A DNA stretch of 64,000 nucleotides, from positions 3,224,001-3,288,000 of the forward strand of contig JAGTJL010000001.1 of the NCBI GenBank assembly GCA_020746875.1. Direction: 5' to 3'. This DNA comes from Rhexocercosporidium sp. MPI-PUGE-AT-0058. Taxonomy: Eukaryota > Ascomycota > Leotiomycetes > Helotiales. Numbering within the stretch: position 1 is the first letter of the stretch; each line of letters starts with the position of its first letter. This document shows, piece by piece, positions 1 to 10,664 of the stretch. The notes below the pieces were generated by a model. The model saw only the letters and a program-made list of their open reading frames with translations. It made no database searches and was not told where the DNA came from. The position numbers and the translations under genes are program-made.

Positions 1-138
1 AGCTAATCAAGGACTTTCATATCTTTATTATTATTTAACTTATATCTCATCGTTTTAACATATGCTTTAGTTTTAGATATAGTGCGAAGAACTAATATAA
101 TATTAGTAGTTATAAGACTTGCAGACGCTATAAAAGAA

Positions 139-1134
139 CTAACTATACGAAAGAGTCTCTTTAATCTTCTTCTCAGCTTCGATTTTATTAAGAGGAATCC
201 GACAGAAAAGATCCTTCGCATATGCTGCCGCCACTATTATTGCATACCCTTGCCACTCCTTGTTCTTGTGTGAGTCTAAGTAATCGTATATGCCACGAAT
301 CACTAGACACGGGAAGTAGTTTATTAACCCGACTGCTTTTATCTTAAAACACAAAACGTCCTTCTCCGCCGTAAGTTTGTCCCGAACCGTAGCGTCCTTC
401 ATTAACTGGTTTACAGACGCAATTAAGCCGTAATAAACTTCTGAGTTATCCTTATCTTCGCTCCGTTTAAGTTGTAGAACTAACTTTAATAGATTATTAC
501 TATAAACTATCTTATAGCTTGTTGCGTCGTTCGCCGGGTGAGTGATTTCTGATCGATATAGCCTTTCGTTGCTCGGGGCTGGCCGCTTATACTTCTTACG
601 TAGCTTTGGGTTCTCTTAAATAGCATGGCTAATAGCCGTTTCGAGCTGATGCCCTTTTAACTCGTACTGTGCCTTGAGTCCGTTCATTGCAGTTCGCAAG
701 ATCGCTGGTAGCTAATTCAAGAACCCCGTGGTTTAAAATCTCTGACCTTATATCGTCTTGCCGAAGTCATATTAAAATACGCCACCCTTCCTATCGCGCG
801 GGGCGCTCACCATAATATTATTAAAATAAATGTCGTGCGTTAGGCTTAACGTACCGCCGCTAATACCAACTATTAGACTAATCTTAATATTCGGGAAGCT
901 ATGTAGTATGTCTCTTGCCACTATCGCCGCAGAAGTTGTGCCGTACTCCCCGTCAAGTAAGACGGCAATAACGACGTTGTGTCTCCCAACTTTGCTAAGT
1001 ATATAATCGTTATTGTCATTCGGGGACACATATTCGGGTCCATCGTGGTTTTCGTTGAGGAAAGCTTACGCAGCAATATACTCCGTGCTTATGGCATATA
1101 TCCAGCCGACGGTGTAGTCTTTAGGGTTCGACAT
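139..1134 (-). pseudogene. RIP-decayed nucleoside-phosphorylase-like domain (NLR N-terminal type)
   Basis: The minus strand, read from an ATG at 1134, gives DYTVGWIYAISTEYIAA, then around 1029-772 KVGRHNVVIAV and VGISGGTLSLTHDIYFNNIMVS, and around 402-139 LINYFPCLVIRGIYDYLDSHKN followed by IEAEKKIKETLS and a TAG. These blocks are in the same order as in the intact gene at 3548-4519, about 1 kb overall, so this is a diverged second copy. The middle (about 403-771) holds in-frame stops and frameshifts. CpA/TpG are scarce, as expected from RIP. In this family the domain is the N-terminal sensor-like part of NLR-type (NACHT or NB-ARC) proteins. The C-terminal IEAEKKI stretch resembles the linker that precedes the NTPase there, but no NTPase is present before the window edge. 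Decay and homology are seen; the NLR origin is inferred. Confidence 0.75.
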
Positions 1135-1266
1135 GCTCGCTCGCGGGAGGATATGATAAAAGGTTGGTCGGACGTGAGGGCTATTCAGCTTAGAGCAAGT
1201 GGGTATTAGTTAGGTTCGTTTGATCGAAGGAGGGGCTTCCGCTATAGATTCGATTGGCAGAGCTTC

Positions 1267-1701
1267 CTAGAAATAAAAGCAACTGCCTAATGTCACTAAT
1301 CCTCGCAAAGGAAAAGTAAAGGATTGCGAAAATGTAAGAAAAAGAAGGGAGAATAGACTGAGATAGATAGTAAATGTCGCGGAATCAGCCTCACGGGGCT
1401 GAATCTTGCGGGGTTGGTATGCACAGCTGCGGCTGCGCCAGCAATGGCCACGTCGCCTCCCATGAATGGCTTGCGGCCACATACAATAGAAAGATATCGG
1501 ATCTTCACCTTGAAGATTTTTCAAGAAGAGCATTAATAAAAGCCATATTAGATCAGGGTTTCGGTGCAAGAGTGTCAGATAGCCTTCAATATAGGAATAC
1601 GGCGATCTTCTAGTGGGACGAAGATGATCGGCGCAAGGGTATTTCCGCGCGTCCGATTGAGTTGCAGCGATGACGCTAGCGGCAAGGCCGAATCCGTCCA
1701 T
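1267..1701 (-). pseudogene. possible fragment of a fungal STAND-protein N-terminal domain
   Basis: A minus-strand reading frame opens with MDGFGLAASVIAATQ. This is close to the start of many fungal NLR/STAND N-terminal domains, which commonly begin MDxxGxAASVIxxxQ. After about 15 residues the similarity stops and the rest reads as non-conserved sequence, so either an intron or truncation follows. It lies between two decayed phosphorylase-like genes on the same strand and may be debris of the same immune-type cluster. The frame is open for 144 codons but composition gives no support beyond the first 15 residues. Weak call based on one short motif. Confidence 0.25.
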
Positions 1702-1752
1702 GTTTCGTCCACGCTAGCCAGCTATAGTCGTGATGTCAAAGGACGTTAAAAG

Positions 1753-1753
<1 letters not shown>

Positions 1754-1849
<96 letters not shown>

Positions 1850-1850
1850 T
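1754..1850. repeat. (TAA)n microsatellite, about 32 units
   Basis: An uninterrupted run of AAT/TAA trinucleotides about 97 bp long. It lies between two decayed phosphorylase-like genes. Its purity suggests recent slippage rather than RIP. Confidence 0.97.
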
Positions 1851-1966
1851 TATAGCAGCTTATACTGTCATATGATCTCAAGGCAAAAGACAGGGTCTAG
1901 TACTTAAGGGCATTGTTGACAGATAGAATCTGCTCTTGTTACTATCTCTAGCATTTATAGTTTATG

Positions 1967-3017
1967 TCAAGAAAACAATAGCGTCTTTCGGCTTGCAGCC
2001 CTCCAGGCTGACTCAGGAATGTGTGCAATGCCCCTTCTTCTCGCGACGAACACTGCCTTCTCGTCATAAACTACTCTGCTGTCAACATCTATCAATAAAT
2101 CCTTATGGCCATGAGTTCTGCCTTTGGGCAAGTTGATCCTCTCCCGTAACGGATCCACATAACTGGTTTCCTCGCTACGAAACGCACGCCGCGCTCCCGG
2201 GGTTTTCATGACCGTCCGTAACACATCCTCAGTGTAAGGATTCTCTGCAACTTTATGGAACAACAGGGGCTCTATATCAACCAGAAGGATATGGCACTCG
2301 TCCTCGTAGCTATGCCGATCACGCCACTCATCTCTCCAGGAAGAGCTTGTTTGTTGAAGAGCGCCGAGCTGGATGAAGGCAGCCGAAAAGGTTGTTCTTG
2401 GCTCGAAATCCCCTCCCTCATAGCCGCCTGTTGCGAAACACTCCATTTACGTGTCGAGATTGGCTCTGATACTTCCTCGTCTTGGGCATTTAGCTGGCTT
2501 ATGACCAAGTCTCCTAGTCTGATGTCTTGACTCATGAAGCCAGTAGCAAAAGTAGTTACCAGGAGGGATTTTACTGCCATTGGACTTGTGACTATGTGTC
2601 ACGGAACAAGTGCGAGTACGTGGACAATTGCGACTTGGTTGAATTGATTGATTACAAAGACAGAAGAGATTCTTAAGGAAATCTGTCTTTTATGTTCGTT
2701 TACGAGTTAGCTCGTGTGGCTGATACAAAGTTGTGAATAGCTTCATAAAAGTATGAAAGTCACCTGATTCGAGCCCTTGACACTATGCTTTGAACCGCGT
2801 TGGCGTAGCCGGAATTTAGCGAATGTTGAAGAAAGCTGATGGCTACATTGACAGTTCCTATGCGCCCCGAGCACACCAGATTATTGGCTACCTTTGCTAA
2901 TGTTTCTGTGTACTCTTCGTCCAAGGTGGCCTTGGCAATGGCGAACATTAAAGGGGTTGTGCATATCCAACCCACTGAGGATTGGCTATCGGCGGTGATA
3001 TATACATTTTGCATCAT
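1967..3017 (-). pseudogene. second broken nucleoside-phosphorylase-like gene
   Basis: Minus-strand frame 3017-2760 contains SSVGWICTTPLMFAIAKATL and later CSGRIGTVNVAISF, matching the opening YTVGWICALPLELAAAMAML and GRIGAHNVVV of the intact gene at 3548. A second frame (2580-2272) contains MSQDIRLGDLVISQ, matching ADIRLGDIVVSK. About 180 bp between them has no open frame. Downstream (2446-1967) a third frame is open but only weakly comparable, and the MEVAG and RGIGDYADSHKN blocks were not found. The gene is therefore frameshifted and probably truncated at its 3' end. Unlike the copy at 139-1134 it keeps ordinary base composition, so it decayed by indels rather than by heavy RIP. It is convergent or head-to-head with the intact gene, about 530 bp away. 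The 1967 boundary is uncertain. Confidence 0.6.
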
Positions 3018-3547
3018 GGGCTGTCGAGTTTGGTTGTATTTGGATGGTTTAAAGGCCCAGCGAGATGTGTCAAGTGGGGATTTGGAACAGGAAGATCGAG
3101 TAACGGAGTGAACTTAAAATATTACCTCACGTGCGACTTTTCGGGTGTTCACACTATTGCAACTTCAGGCCTGGAATCTAAGGCTCAAACTGTACCAGCC
3201 CACTTTTCTTGTAATAGGCAGCCTGAATTGCCCGTTGATTTACTCTTACATAGCAAACAGTACGATATGATTTCCTCTTATATTGTACCGTGGTGTGATC
3301 CCACCCTACCGTTGATTTGATTTGATTTATTCACCATCACCAGCACCACTCGTACTCGTAGATTTTAAGCGAAGCAAGATTGCAAAAGTCAGTTGCATAC
3401 ACTAGCACCATTCTGGCTAGCTGCTTTTATCCCTGCGTTGATCGTGCACGGTCCATGAGCGATGCCCTGACCTCACCCAACGACAATAAATTACCATCAA
3501 TAACTCTACGACATTGAGAACGAAAGCACGTCAGTAAGAGCGATAAC
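3018..3547. other. intergenic spacer upstream of the intact phosphorylase-like gene
   Basis: No credible coding sequence. The short open frames here overlap the start of the decayed minus-strand gene or lack any recognisable motif. The spacer presumably holds the promoter of the gene at 3548; no convincing TATA or CAAT motif was identified. Confidence 0.5.
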
Positions 3548-4519
3548 ATGGCCGCTGCGAGGATTTTCTCGCATGATGACTACACAGTCGGGTGGATCTG
3601 CGCCCTCCCTCTCGAGCTGGCTGCAGCCATGGCTATGTTAGACGATATTCACCCCGACTTACCAGTCCGTCCGAACGATCGTAACATTTATACACTGGGG
3701 AGGATCGGTGCCCACAATGTTGTTGTTACCTGTTGCCCAGGAGTTTACGGTACGATTTCTGCAGCAACTGCAGCAACTCAGATGTATTGTAGCTTCAAAT
3801 CAATACGGTACGGCTTGATGGTGGGCATCGGAGCGGGGGTGCCGAGCATGGAAGCTGATATTCGGCTGGGCGATATCGTGGTCAGTAAACCAACAAAAAA
3901 CTCTGGGGGGGTGGTACAGTATGATTTTGGTAAAATAATTACAGCGGGTCATTTCGAACGTACCGGTATGTTAAATAGGCCGCCTCAAATGCTCTTGAGA
4001 GCAATTGAGAAACTGCAGACGGCGCATTTGCGAAATGGTACCCGCATGCCAACCTACCTCTCAGAGATGGTGGCCAAATATCCCCGAATGTCCAACTTTA
4101 TATATCCTAGTCAACAGCAAGATCGGCTCTTCCAAGCAGCGTATGATCACGTAGGATCGAATGTTACATGCGACGATTGCGATGACAGTAGGCTAGTGGA
4201 CCGACCTACCCGAGATACAAACGACCCAACAATCCACTATGGTCTAATCGGATCTGGTAACCGGGTGATAAAGAACAGTAGCAGTAGAGACCAATTGGCT
4301 AGGGAGCTTGGTGTTCTGTGTTTGGAGATGGAGGTGGCCGGTTTAATGGACTTCTTTCCATGTCTAGTGATTCGAGGCATTGGCGACTATGCAGATTCGC
4401 ATAAGAACAAGACGTGGCAGCGGTACGCAGCAGCAACAGCAGCGGCGTACGCTAAAGAAATCATTTCTGTGATTCCTACAAACCAGGTCGCCAAAGTGCC
4501 AACAATCGCTACATGGTAA
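3548..4519 (+). CDS. stand-alone nucleoside-phosphorylase (PNP/UDP)-like protein, NLR-associated type
   Basis: A single uninterrupted exon of 323 codons with a good start context (AACATGGCC). In order: YTVGWICALPLELAAA near residue 12, the strand GRIGAHNVVV near 56, the glycine-rich loop GLMVGIGAGVP near 95, ADIRLGDIVVSK near 108, the LGVLCLEMEVAGL nucleoside-site segment near 256 and VIRGIGDYADSHKN near 275 with the expected Asp. This is the PNP/UDP fold as used at the N-terminus of many fungal NLR-type proteins, where it is usually followed by NACHT or NB-ARC and repeats. Here a TAA follows directly after the domain and no NTPase frame is found downstream, so it is a single-domain protein. 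The key motifs look intact, so nucleoside cleavage is possible. A defence role is inferred from family context only. Two decayed homologues lie just upstream on the opposite strand. Confidence 0.85.
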   Translation: MAAARIFSHDDYTVGWICALPLELAAAMAMLDDIHPDLPVRPNDRNIYTLGRIGAHNVVVTCCPGVYGTISAATAATQMYCSFKSIRYGLMVGIGAGVPSMEADIRLGDIVVSKPTKNSGGVVQYDFGKIITAGHFERTGMLNRPPQMLLRAIEKLQTAHLRNGTRMPTYLSEMVAKYPRMSNFIYPSQQQDRLFQAAYDHVGSNVTCDDCDDSRLVDRPTRDTNDPTIHYGLIGSGNRVIKNSSSRDQLARELGVLCLEMEVAGLMDFFPCLVIRGIGDYADSHKNKTWQRYAAATAAAYAKEIISVIPTNQVAKVPTIATW

Positions 4520-5200
4520 CTGGCAGTATTCGAATTCTGGGCGACATATCACTGCAACACCAGGCTCAACAAGCCACAACGCCTCCCCTTTGCTCATAGC
4601 ATCCAGCTAAGCCGAATTCAGGAGAATCCCACAGATGCGCCAGTCAGAAAAAAATTCTCCACGGCATTTTCCACTGCGGAAGGAATTTCTCTACCGCAGC
4701 ATCCTTTGAGCGGGCTGCAAACACCAGCTTTCCTCTCCAAGATTCCTCATAAACGGATTTCATTTCAATCGCTCCACCAGCCTCAGAAAACCCATACAAT
4801 AGCCATCCAACCGAGAAAAGCCCCTCTGAATACTGCTAGAGGAGGTGGAAGCAGAGGGGCTTGCAGAGGTGATTCAGGTTCTCAGCCCCTTGTTGGTCGC
4901 TGAGCCTAAAGGTAACTGGTTGCCTCATGAATGCCCGTTTTGGAAACCTTGAGGAACAGGTTGCTAACGGAACACATCTCCAACAGCGTCTTCTCCCTAT
5001 CCCTTGAGCGAAGCACAGTCTGAGGGCCATCTCAGGCATTCAGCAACTCCGATTAGTGCTCCATTACTTCCGTCCCAGCATCTGCACCATTCTCGCCTTA
5101 AAGGTAGCCTCAGCAAACTACGCCTGGGAATCGCTTGAACCCACGCTTGTTACCATTTCGAAATTTGGGTATTGAAAAGGGCACAGCTCAAGTCACCAAG
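4520..5200. other. spacer between phosphorylase-like gene and disrupted methyltransferase
   Basis: Only short open frames (65-67 codons) without recognisable motifs or codon-usage support are present. Composition is ordinary (not AT-rich). The 3' part must carry the promoter of the methyltransferase start at 5201. Confidence 0.4.
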
Positions 5201-5604
5201 ATGGAGGTTCCCGTTGATTCTGGCGTGAGCAGCCCAACTGTGACGCTGTCAGCCATCACAGTGTTCCACAAGCGCCTTCGCCAGACAGAACCAGTATACT
5301 TCAAGCTTATGGAATTGAAGGAAAAGGTGTGTTATGTCCAGGAGAGTCGATACTAGTATAGGATGCTGATAAGTTAAGAAGGGGTGGAAAAACACCAAGG
5401 GAGACGAACATTTTAAGCACCAGAGACAGAGAGCCGACAGTGCCACGGGAAAAGCTGTGGTCAGATTCTACCAAATGATGCAAGAGATTGGGGATGAGAT
5501 GCAAACAAAAACTGGCGCTTTCTCCCAAGTCAATCGGCCCGAAGATGGTTTTAGAATCCTCGACCTTTGCATGGCTCCTGGTGGCTATACATCCAGTGCC
5601 AGGC
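5201..5604 (+). pseudogene. FtsJ-like SAM-dependent methyltransferase, N-terminal half, cut by a transposon
   Basis: ATG at 5201 (CACCAAGATGG) opens exon 1 (5201-5326, MEVPVDSGVSS...). A 52-bp intron (5327-5378, GTGTGT...TTAAG with a GCTGATAA branch region) joins in phase to exon 2, which reads KKGWKNTKGDEHFKHQRQRA, then VVRFYQMMQEIGDEMQ and FRILDLCMAPGGYTSSA. The LDLCMAPGGY block is motif I, the SAM-binding glycine loop of FtsJ/RrmJ-type methyltransferases. The frame then runs straight into the terminal inverted repeat of a hAT element at 5600. Sequence beyond the far end of that element (from 8597) does not resume a recognisable methyltransferase, so the catalytic half is absent. No heavy RIP is seen in the exons themselves. 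The natural substrate cannot be judged from this fragment. Confidence 0.7.
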
Positions 5605-8595
5605 CATCCAATAAGTCAGTAAGTCAGTCATCAGTTGACGGCCAATTCGCAACTGATTGACTTACTAGATTTGCCAAACTAACTGACTTTAACTAATCAA
5701 CTTATCAATTAACTAGTAAGTCAAGCTAAAAATAGAAAGCCAAACTATGTGTAATTCTAAAGCCTTAAATATCCAAAAGTACAGCATTTTTCCACCACAT
5801 GATTTCAATAACTCCTCTTCTTTGCCAATTAAAAAGACAGCACTAGTGCCACAGTATCTCTCCACTTAATTTAGAGCTCTCCGGAGTAGTTAACTTCGCA
5901 CAGGAGGAAAACACTCGTTCGCATTCTGAGCTTATAGTAGGAATAGCTAGAAAGTCAAACGCCATAGCAATAAGCTATGGCCATTCCTCCTCTTTATCTC
6001 TTTAATACGCTAATAAAGCTTTTATAGTAACTGACTCGTCGAGATATTACTGGAGGTAGTCTCTCCGACTTGAACGTTGCTAAGCTCTAGTCAAAGTTAG
6101 CGCTATTTCGTCGAGTATATTAGCTATCCAATCTCTCTCTTTAAACGAAGGCTCCGGAGTATGCTCCTCCACTCGTATAACCATTTATTTCTTGTATTAG
6201 TCCTCCCAAAGCTTCTTCAACTTCGTACGGCCAGCGGTCACAAATCGAGCTTCGCTACCCGTCTAATGCTCTTCAAAAAACGACTATTTCCAGCGCGGAT
6301 GGAGCACCAAAGCGGCCATCCAGGTAATAAAGGCGTCGGTCTTTTTATAGTATTCTTAGGTCTTATTCCAGGCCAAAGTAATTAATTGTTATATACTTAG
6401 ATGGTCGTTAAATTGGCCCTCTTTGGCTTGCTTTTCTAGCTTCTCAAAGTGAGCGAATAAATACTCAAACACTAGTAAAAGCTCTTATAGCGCGCCATAC
6501 GATGGCTTCCCGGCACCTTCGTTCAGCTTTATATTTCCCTCGAGAGACTTCGTAGCTCTAAAAAGAGGCTTTAGTTGGTTTGCAATGAGCTCCAAGGCTT
6601 TTTATTCCGTGTCGCTGAGGTAGTCTTCGTCGTAGGTCTTCACATCAATAATATGCTCCGACAACCTCAACTTTACCGCATATACGTCGAGTGACTCTCT
6701 CAAAAGCAAGGCGCGCGTAATCATTATATATAAGGCGTTCTAACGTATTCCTCCGTCTAAAATCAGCTTTAAACTACGACTAGCAGCCTTGCCTTTGTTA
6801 TAATTAGTTTGGAGGTCGAGAAAGAGTTTGTCGCGTTTCTTAAAGGCTATAACATACGCTACTAAGTTGTGTAACTTTTTAAGCTCTCTACGTTGCCTTT
6901 AAAGCTAACGACGTATTAAAGCACCTGCTTTTTTATAGTCCTCCTTAAAGCTCGTCGCATCTTGCCCAAAAAAGTATGATTCCGCTACTAAGTTAAGGAT
7001 ATATCTTATATAACGTAATCTTTTGTGTTTCGGGTCGAATTTAAGTGTTTTAGCAAGCTCTACAAGTATAGTATTATTATTAAAAGCATTGTCAAGAATA
7101 AAGTAGCTTAGGTTGTCAGAAGTAATACTAAAGCGCGTAAGAAGAGGGAGTAAAACCGCAGTTTAGTCTTTTAAAGGTCAGTTAAAAAGTAAGGAAAGCA
7201 AAAGTAAAGAGTATATATACTAACACCGGATTTCCTATGGTTTAAAAGAGATAGCAAGCCAATTAAGCGCGTAACGTTCTTATAATTAGTATTAATAAAA
7301 TATACAATAATACTAAGAATACTAATCTTTTCCCGCTTTGAACTTCAGCCGTCAAACGATACTATAATACGTGATCTAGCACAGCGAATCTCTTTAATTA
7401 TCTCCGGTTCAAAGTATGTAAATATATCGTAGATCTACGTTGCTATTATAAAAGGAGAATCTAGAAATGCTTTTTGAGCGTCTGCATTCGCAATCTTAAA
7501 GCAACGCTTTAAATAAATAGAATAAGCTTTGCGGTGTTTAACGTCCTTTAACACAATTCATTTAAGAAAGGCGTTCTTAAACTCTTGTTGACAAAAAGGT
7601 ATTATGTATTCGTAGCTCTCATCGACGACTCCAGACGGCTGTGCTTTAGTTTCTCCTATTAAGGCTTTTTTCCACCGATTACCTCCTTCATTAAGTAAGT
7701 GTATATCCCGTAAGTGCTTCCTTGCGTTCTCGAGAGTATTCGCGTTAAATATATGCTTTGCACCCTTAGTAAACTTCTGATTATAATGACTTATTCAAAA
7801 GAAGTCAGTTGAGAGCTAGAAATTAAAGGATATAATATATAAAGCTTACATGCCTATATCGTAAGCTTGCTTTGCTTAAAGTTGTCAATTAACGTATATC
7901 CTAATAACTAGAGCTAACTCGTCTTTGCCTTCTTGCCTACAGGAGCTACTATATAGTGTTTAGGTAAACTCGGCGTGTGGACACTTCTATCGTCAAACAA
8001 CGGCTGTCCATTTGCGTATAGGAAGTAACTTAGAAGTTTATTTAAAGGCTCAGGCTCGTGAGGGTTATAGAAATCGTTGTATTTAGGTATAAGTCGAGAG
8101 CAGCGATCGTGAGGGACAAAAAACCGTAGAGCTGGACGAATTCTGCATTAATAACCCGAAAGCATCACTCACACCACTTATAGATGCTTTAGTATTCGTC
8201 GAATGAGCGATAGACAAGTTGCTATTAATAGAATTAGGGGTAGTGGCGCGCGACATAATGATTTTGATGATTATTTTGACTTTCGATGACTTCAGGATGT
8301 AGACTAAAGAAATTTCCTGGATCCGATAATGGCTTGGCGTTAATTCTAACCAATCACAGGCCTTAGAGTAGTGTTTTTTCGCTCCAAGGCATTAGCGAAA
8401 CGTCAAAAGTTCACTATTTTAGTATATTAACTCACCCTATTATCGTCAAATATTAATGACTTAACTGATTAGTTAACTAATAAGTTAACAGGTCACTGAC
8501 TGACTTAAATTATATACGATTTCAACTGACTGACTTACAAAAATACTGCAACTGACTTATTAGCTTATATTTCAACTGACTTATTGGATGGCCTG
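5600..8595 (-). mobile_element. hAT-type DNA transposon, about 3.0 kb, RIP-decayed
   Basis: The ends are exact inverted repeats: CAGGCCATCCAATAAGTCAG on the left and its complement CTGACTTATTGGATGGCCTG on the right. Inside each end are several copies of AGTCAGT/ACTGACT, the subterminal repeats typical of hAT elements. The interior is AT-rich with a minus-strand transposase relic. An 8-bp target duplication is not visible: the left flank is TCCAGTGC and the right flank GGATAGAG, so one flank has changed or been lost. It sits inside the FtsJ-like gene. A diverged relative lies at 16190-17312. Confidence 0.85.
5880..8256 (-). pseudogene. hAT transposase relic
   Basis: The minus strand from an ATG at 8256 (MSRATTPNSINSN...) runs to a C-terminal block at 5967-5880 reading FLAIPTISSECERVFSS. 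That is the hallmark of the hAT C-terminal dimerisation domain (commonly IPxxSxxxERxFS). Between these points the frame is broken by many TAA/TAG codons and shifts, in keeping with RIP. The enzyme cannot be made. The distance from start to the dimerisation block (about 790 codons) is normal for a fungal hAT transposase. Confidence 0.8.
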
Positions 8596-8737
8596 GGATA
8601 GAGCATGTTGCATTGGTTACTGTCCTATGGGGGCAGAGCCCTGACTATATACTGCCTGGGAGAGTGCACGGTTGATATTTCAACAGAGATTCCATCATGA
8701 CGATTGTCATGTACAATACTGTCAATACCCTCCTAAA

Positions 8738-10664
8738 TCATAAGCCCGTGGGTAACGGAGCGAGCGAGTTGAACGCCCTATACTGCTCCAAACATATATC
8801 CAACTGATTCACCACCTGAACCACAACTGCACTTTGCAACTCGGTATTATCCAACTTGGTAGCAACCCCAAAATTACAAATCAAACATTTCTCCACGAGC
8901 CTCCCATATGTTGGGTTCATCTCCTCATGTACCGATTCACCTAATCGTCTTGCGGTAAGAAATTCTGCCACTGGGCCATTTGTCCCGACCTGAAGACCGC
9001 TGCTCTGTCTCAGTTTTTCGAACGGTGCGTTATAACCTAGCTCTATGAGAACGACCCCAAGATTGAACAGTGTCTCGTTCGCAGCCAAACTTGAAGCACT
9101 GATATATGGGTGTTCGATTTGTCGGGGCGTCGTTGAAGGATTAGAGAGCTTAGCGTTAAAGCAAGGTGAATCAGGTAATTTTTCAGGATCAGTTAACGCC
9201 TCGTGACCAATAAATCGTACGTCATTGCTTCCCCAAGATTCAGGTAGCCATTTCGTGCCATGGAATCGAAGTACTGCTAGGGCGAGGAGTCTTGCTAGAC
9301 GTAGTTTCCCAACCCAATCTCCTTTCTTATCTGCGGCGCCTAAATGGAGTATTTGTTTCAATGACACCGACTTAGAGTCATCCGCTAGCGGTTGAGGTGG
9401 CGAGTTCCGGTACACGAAATGTTTGAACGTTTTTGTCTTCTCCAAGAAGCCCATACACGGTTCTAGAGCAGCTTGATTTTGCGCTTGTCGGAAGTATCGA
9501 CAAAGTCTTCCCATTGCGCAAAGATCTATTTGTGCGCCCACTGGCAATTGAGATATGCTCGACGAACTCATCTTTGTCGATGCAGTCATCACCGAAGAGA
9601 GAGCAAATCGCACTCTGCCAAGGGAACCTATCTTCTGAAGAGTGGATTTTAGTGCCGCGGCCTGTTTTTCCGGAGGCGGCTCTCGAGATCCATCACTTGG
9701 AGCTGATTCAATTGCGAGCCAGAGAGGTGTACACCGTAGAGACGGTTGAATACAAGTAACTGCCAGATTAAATCTCACTTTCGACGCAGAATGTTGACAA
9801 TTCTCTTCGACTTTTAGAGACATGCTAGCTACATGCTCTACTCCGTCCTCGCATGCCCATCCACTGGCCAAAATCTCATATAGCCGACTCGACGCTTGTT
9901 GGGTGATTTGAAGATGTGATATGGCCGTAGTCGTCACTGGCTGTGGCGGCTGAATAGAATTGGAGTTTAACTTTCGTATTTGATTGGAAAGCCTTCGAAG
10001 ATCTTTGTTATAGTCTCTCAATTCGTTGACGATATCTGTTAATCGATTCTTGGAGAAGCTGATCTTGACCTTCTGTCTGAAGAGGGAGAAGGTACTTTTG
10101 CCTTTGGATTTCTGCAGCTTAGTTAGTAGATAGGCTCAACACGCACGTTTACTTCGAGGGTTTAAGAAAGTGCATAAAATAGACGCATTCGGAGCGTTCT
10201 TCCTGGTATACCAATTTGGCAGAGCATGTGGAACATGACTCAATGGATCGACTGCAGAAGATGTCTTTGCTAACCTTCTTTTCGATGAGGCCCCCAAAGC
10301 CCTTCGTCTCTTCCGTAACTTCATCCAGTGTGTCCTTAATCAGCTTCAATGTCAAGACGCAAGTGCCATATGAGGATCCCAGGAGCTCTTGCAGACGTTT
10401 TGACAATTGCTCATCGTTCCTCGCGGGATGGTCGGGATCTCGAAGTATATCCGGCAAGTTCTGCCCAACAGCCTGCAGAAGGAGCTGGCACTCGTTATGG
10501 AAGATCGCACGCTGTGTCTCGAGCTTGGCTGTGAATCGCAGGACCTCCTTGGCATGTCGTCGGTAAGTGACAAAAGGTTGGAAGGTAACTTCATAGTTCT
10601 CGACGGCAGAAATGAGGAGAGGAATGACCCCTAGAACGAGGCCTACGATTGTGGCAGGGTCCAT
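8738..10664 (-). CDS. DUF7580-like fungal regulator (two exons, about 587 aa)
   Basis: Exon 1 (10664-10275) starts MDPATIVGLVLGVIPLLISA and contains YEVTFQPFVTYRRHAKEVLR, a helical opening typical of this fungal family. An intron is placed at 10274-10112 (GTTAGC...CTACTAACTAAGCTGCAG, with a TACTAAC branch site). Both splice sites are in phase 0, giving GGLIEKK joined to KSKGKSTFSLF. Exon 2 (10111-8738) contains LRLARLLALAVLRFHGTKWL, then a C-terminal region with LFNLGVVLIELGY, which resembles the degenerate kinase-like C-terminus of these proteins. Kinase catalytic motifs (HRD, DFG) are absent. Function is unknown; relatives occur beside HET and NLR genes. The donor GTTAGC is unusual; a GTATAC donor about 60 bp downstream is an alternative. 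Confident as a gene, moderately so for the splice. Confidence 0.75.

Noticed and set aside
3548..4519. Housekeeping purine nucleoside phosphorylase
   Set aside because: The YTVGWICALPLELAAA opening and ADSHKNKTWQ-type end are of the fungal NLR-associated class, and decayed copies lie nearby; a metabolic PNP would look different and be single-copy.
5592..8603. 8-bp target duplication for the hAT element
   Set aside because: The two flanking octamers (TCCAGTGC and GGATAGAG) share too few bases to be called a duplication.
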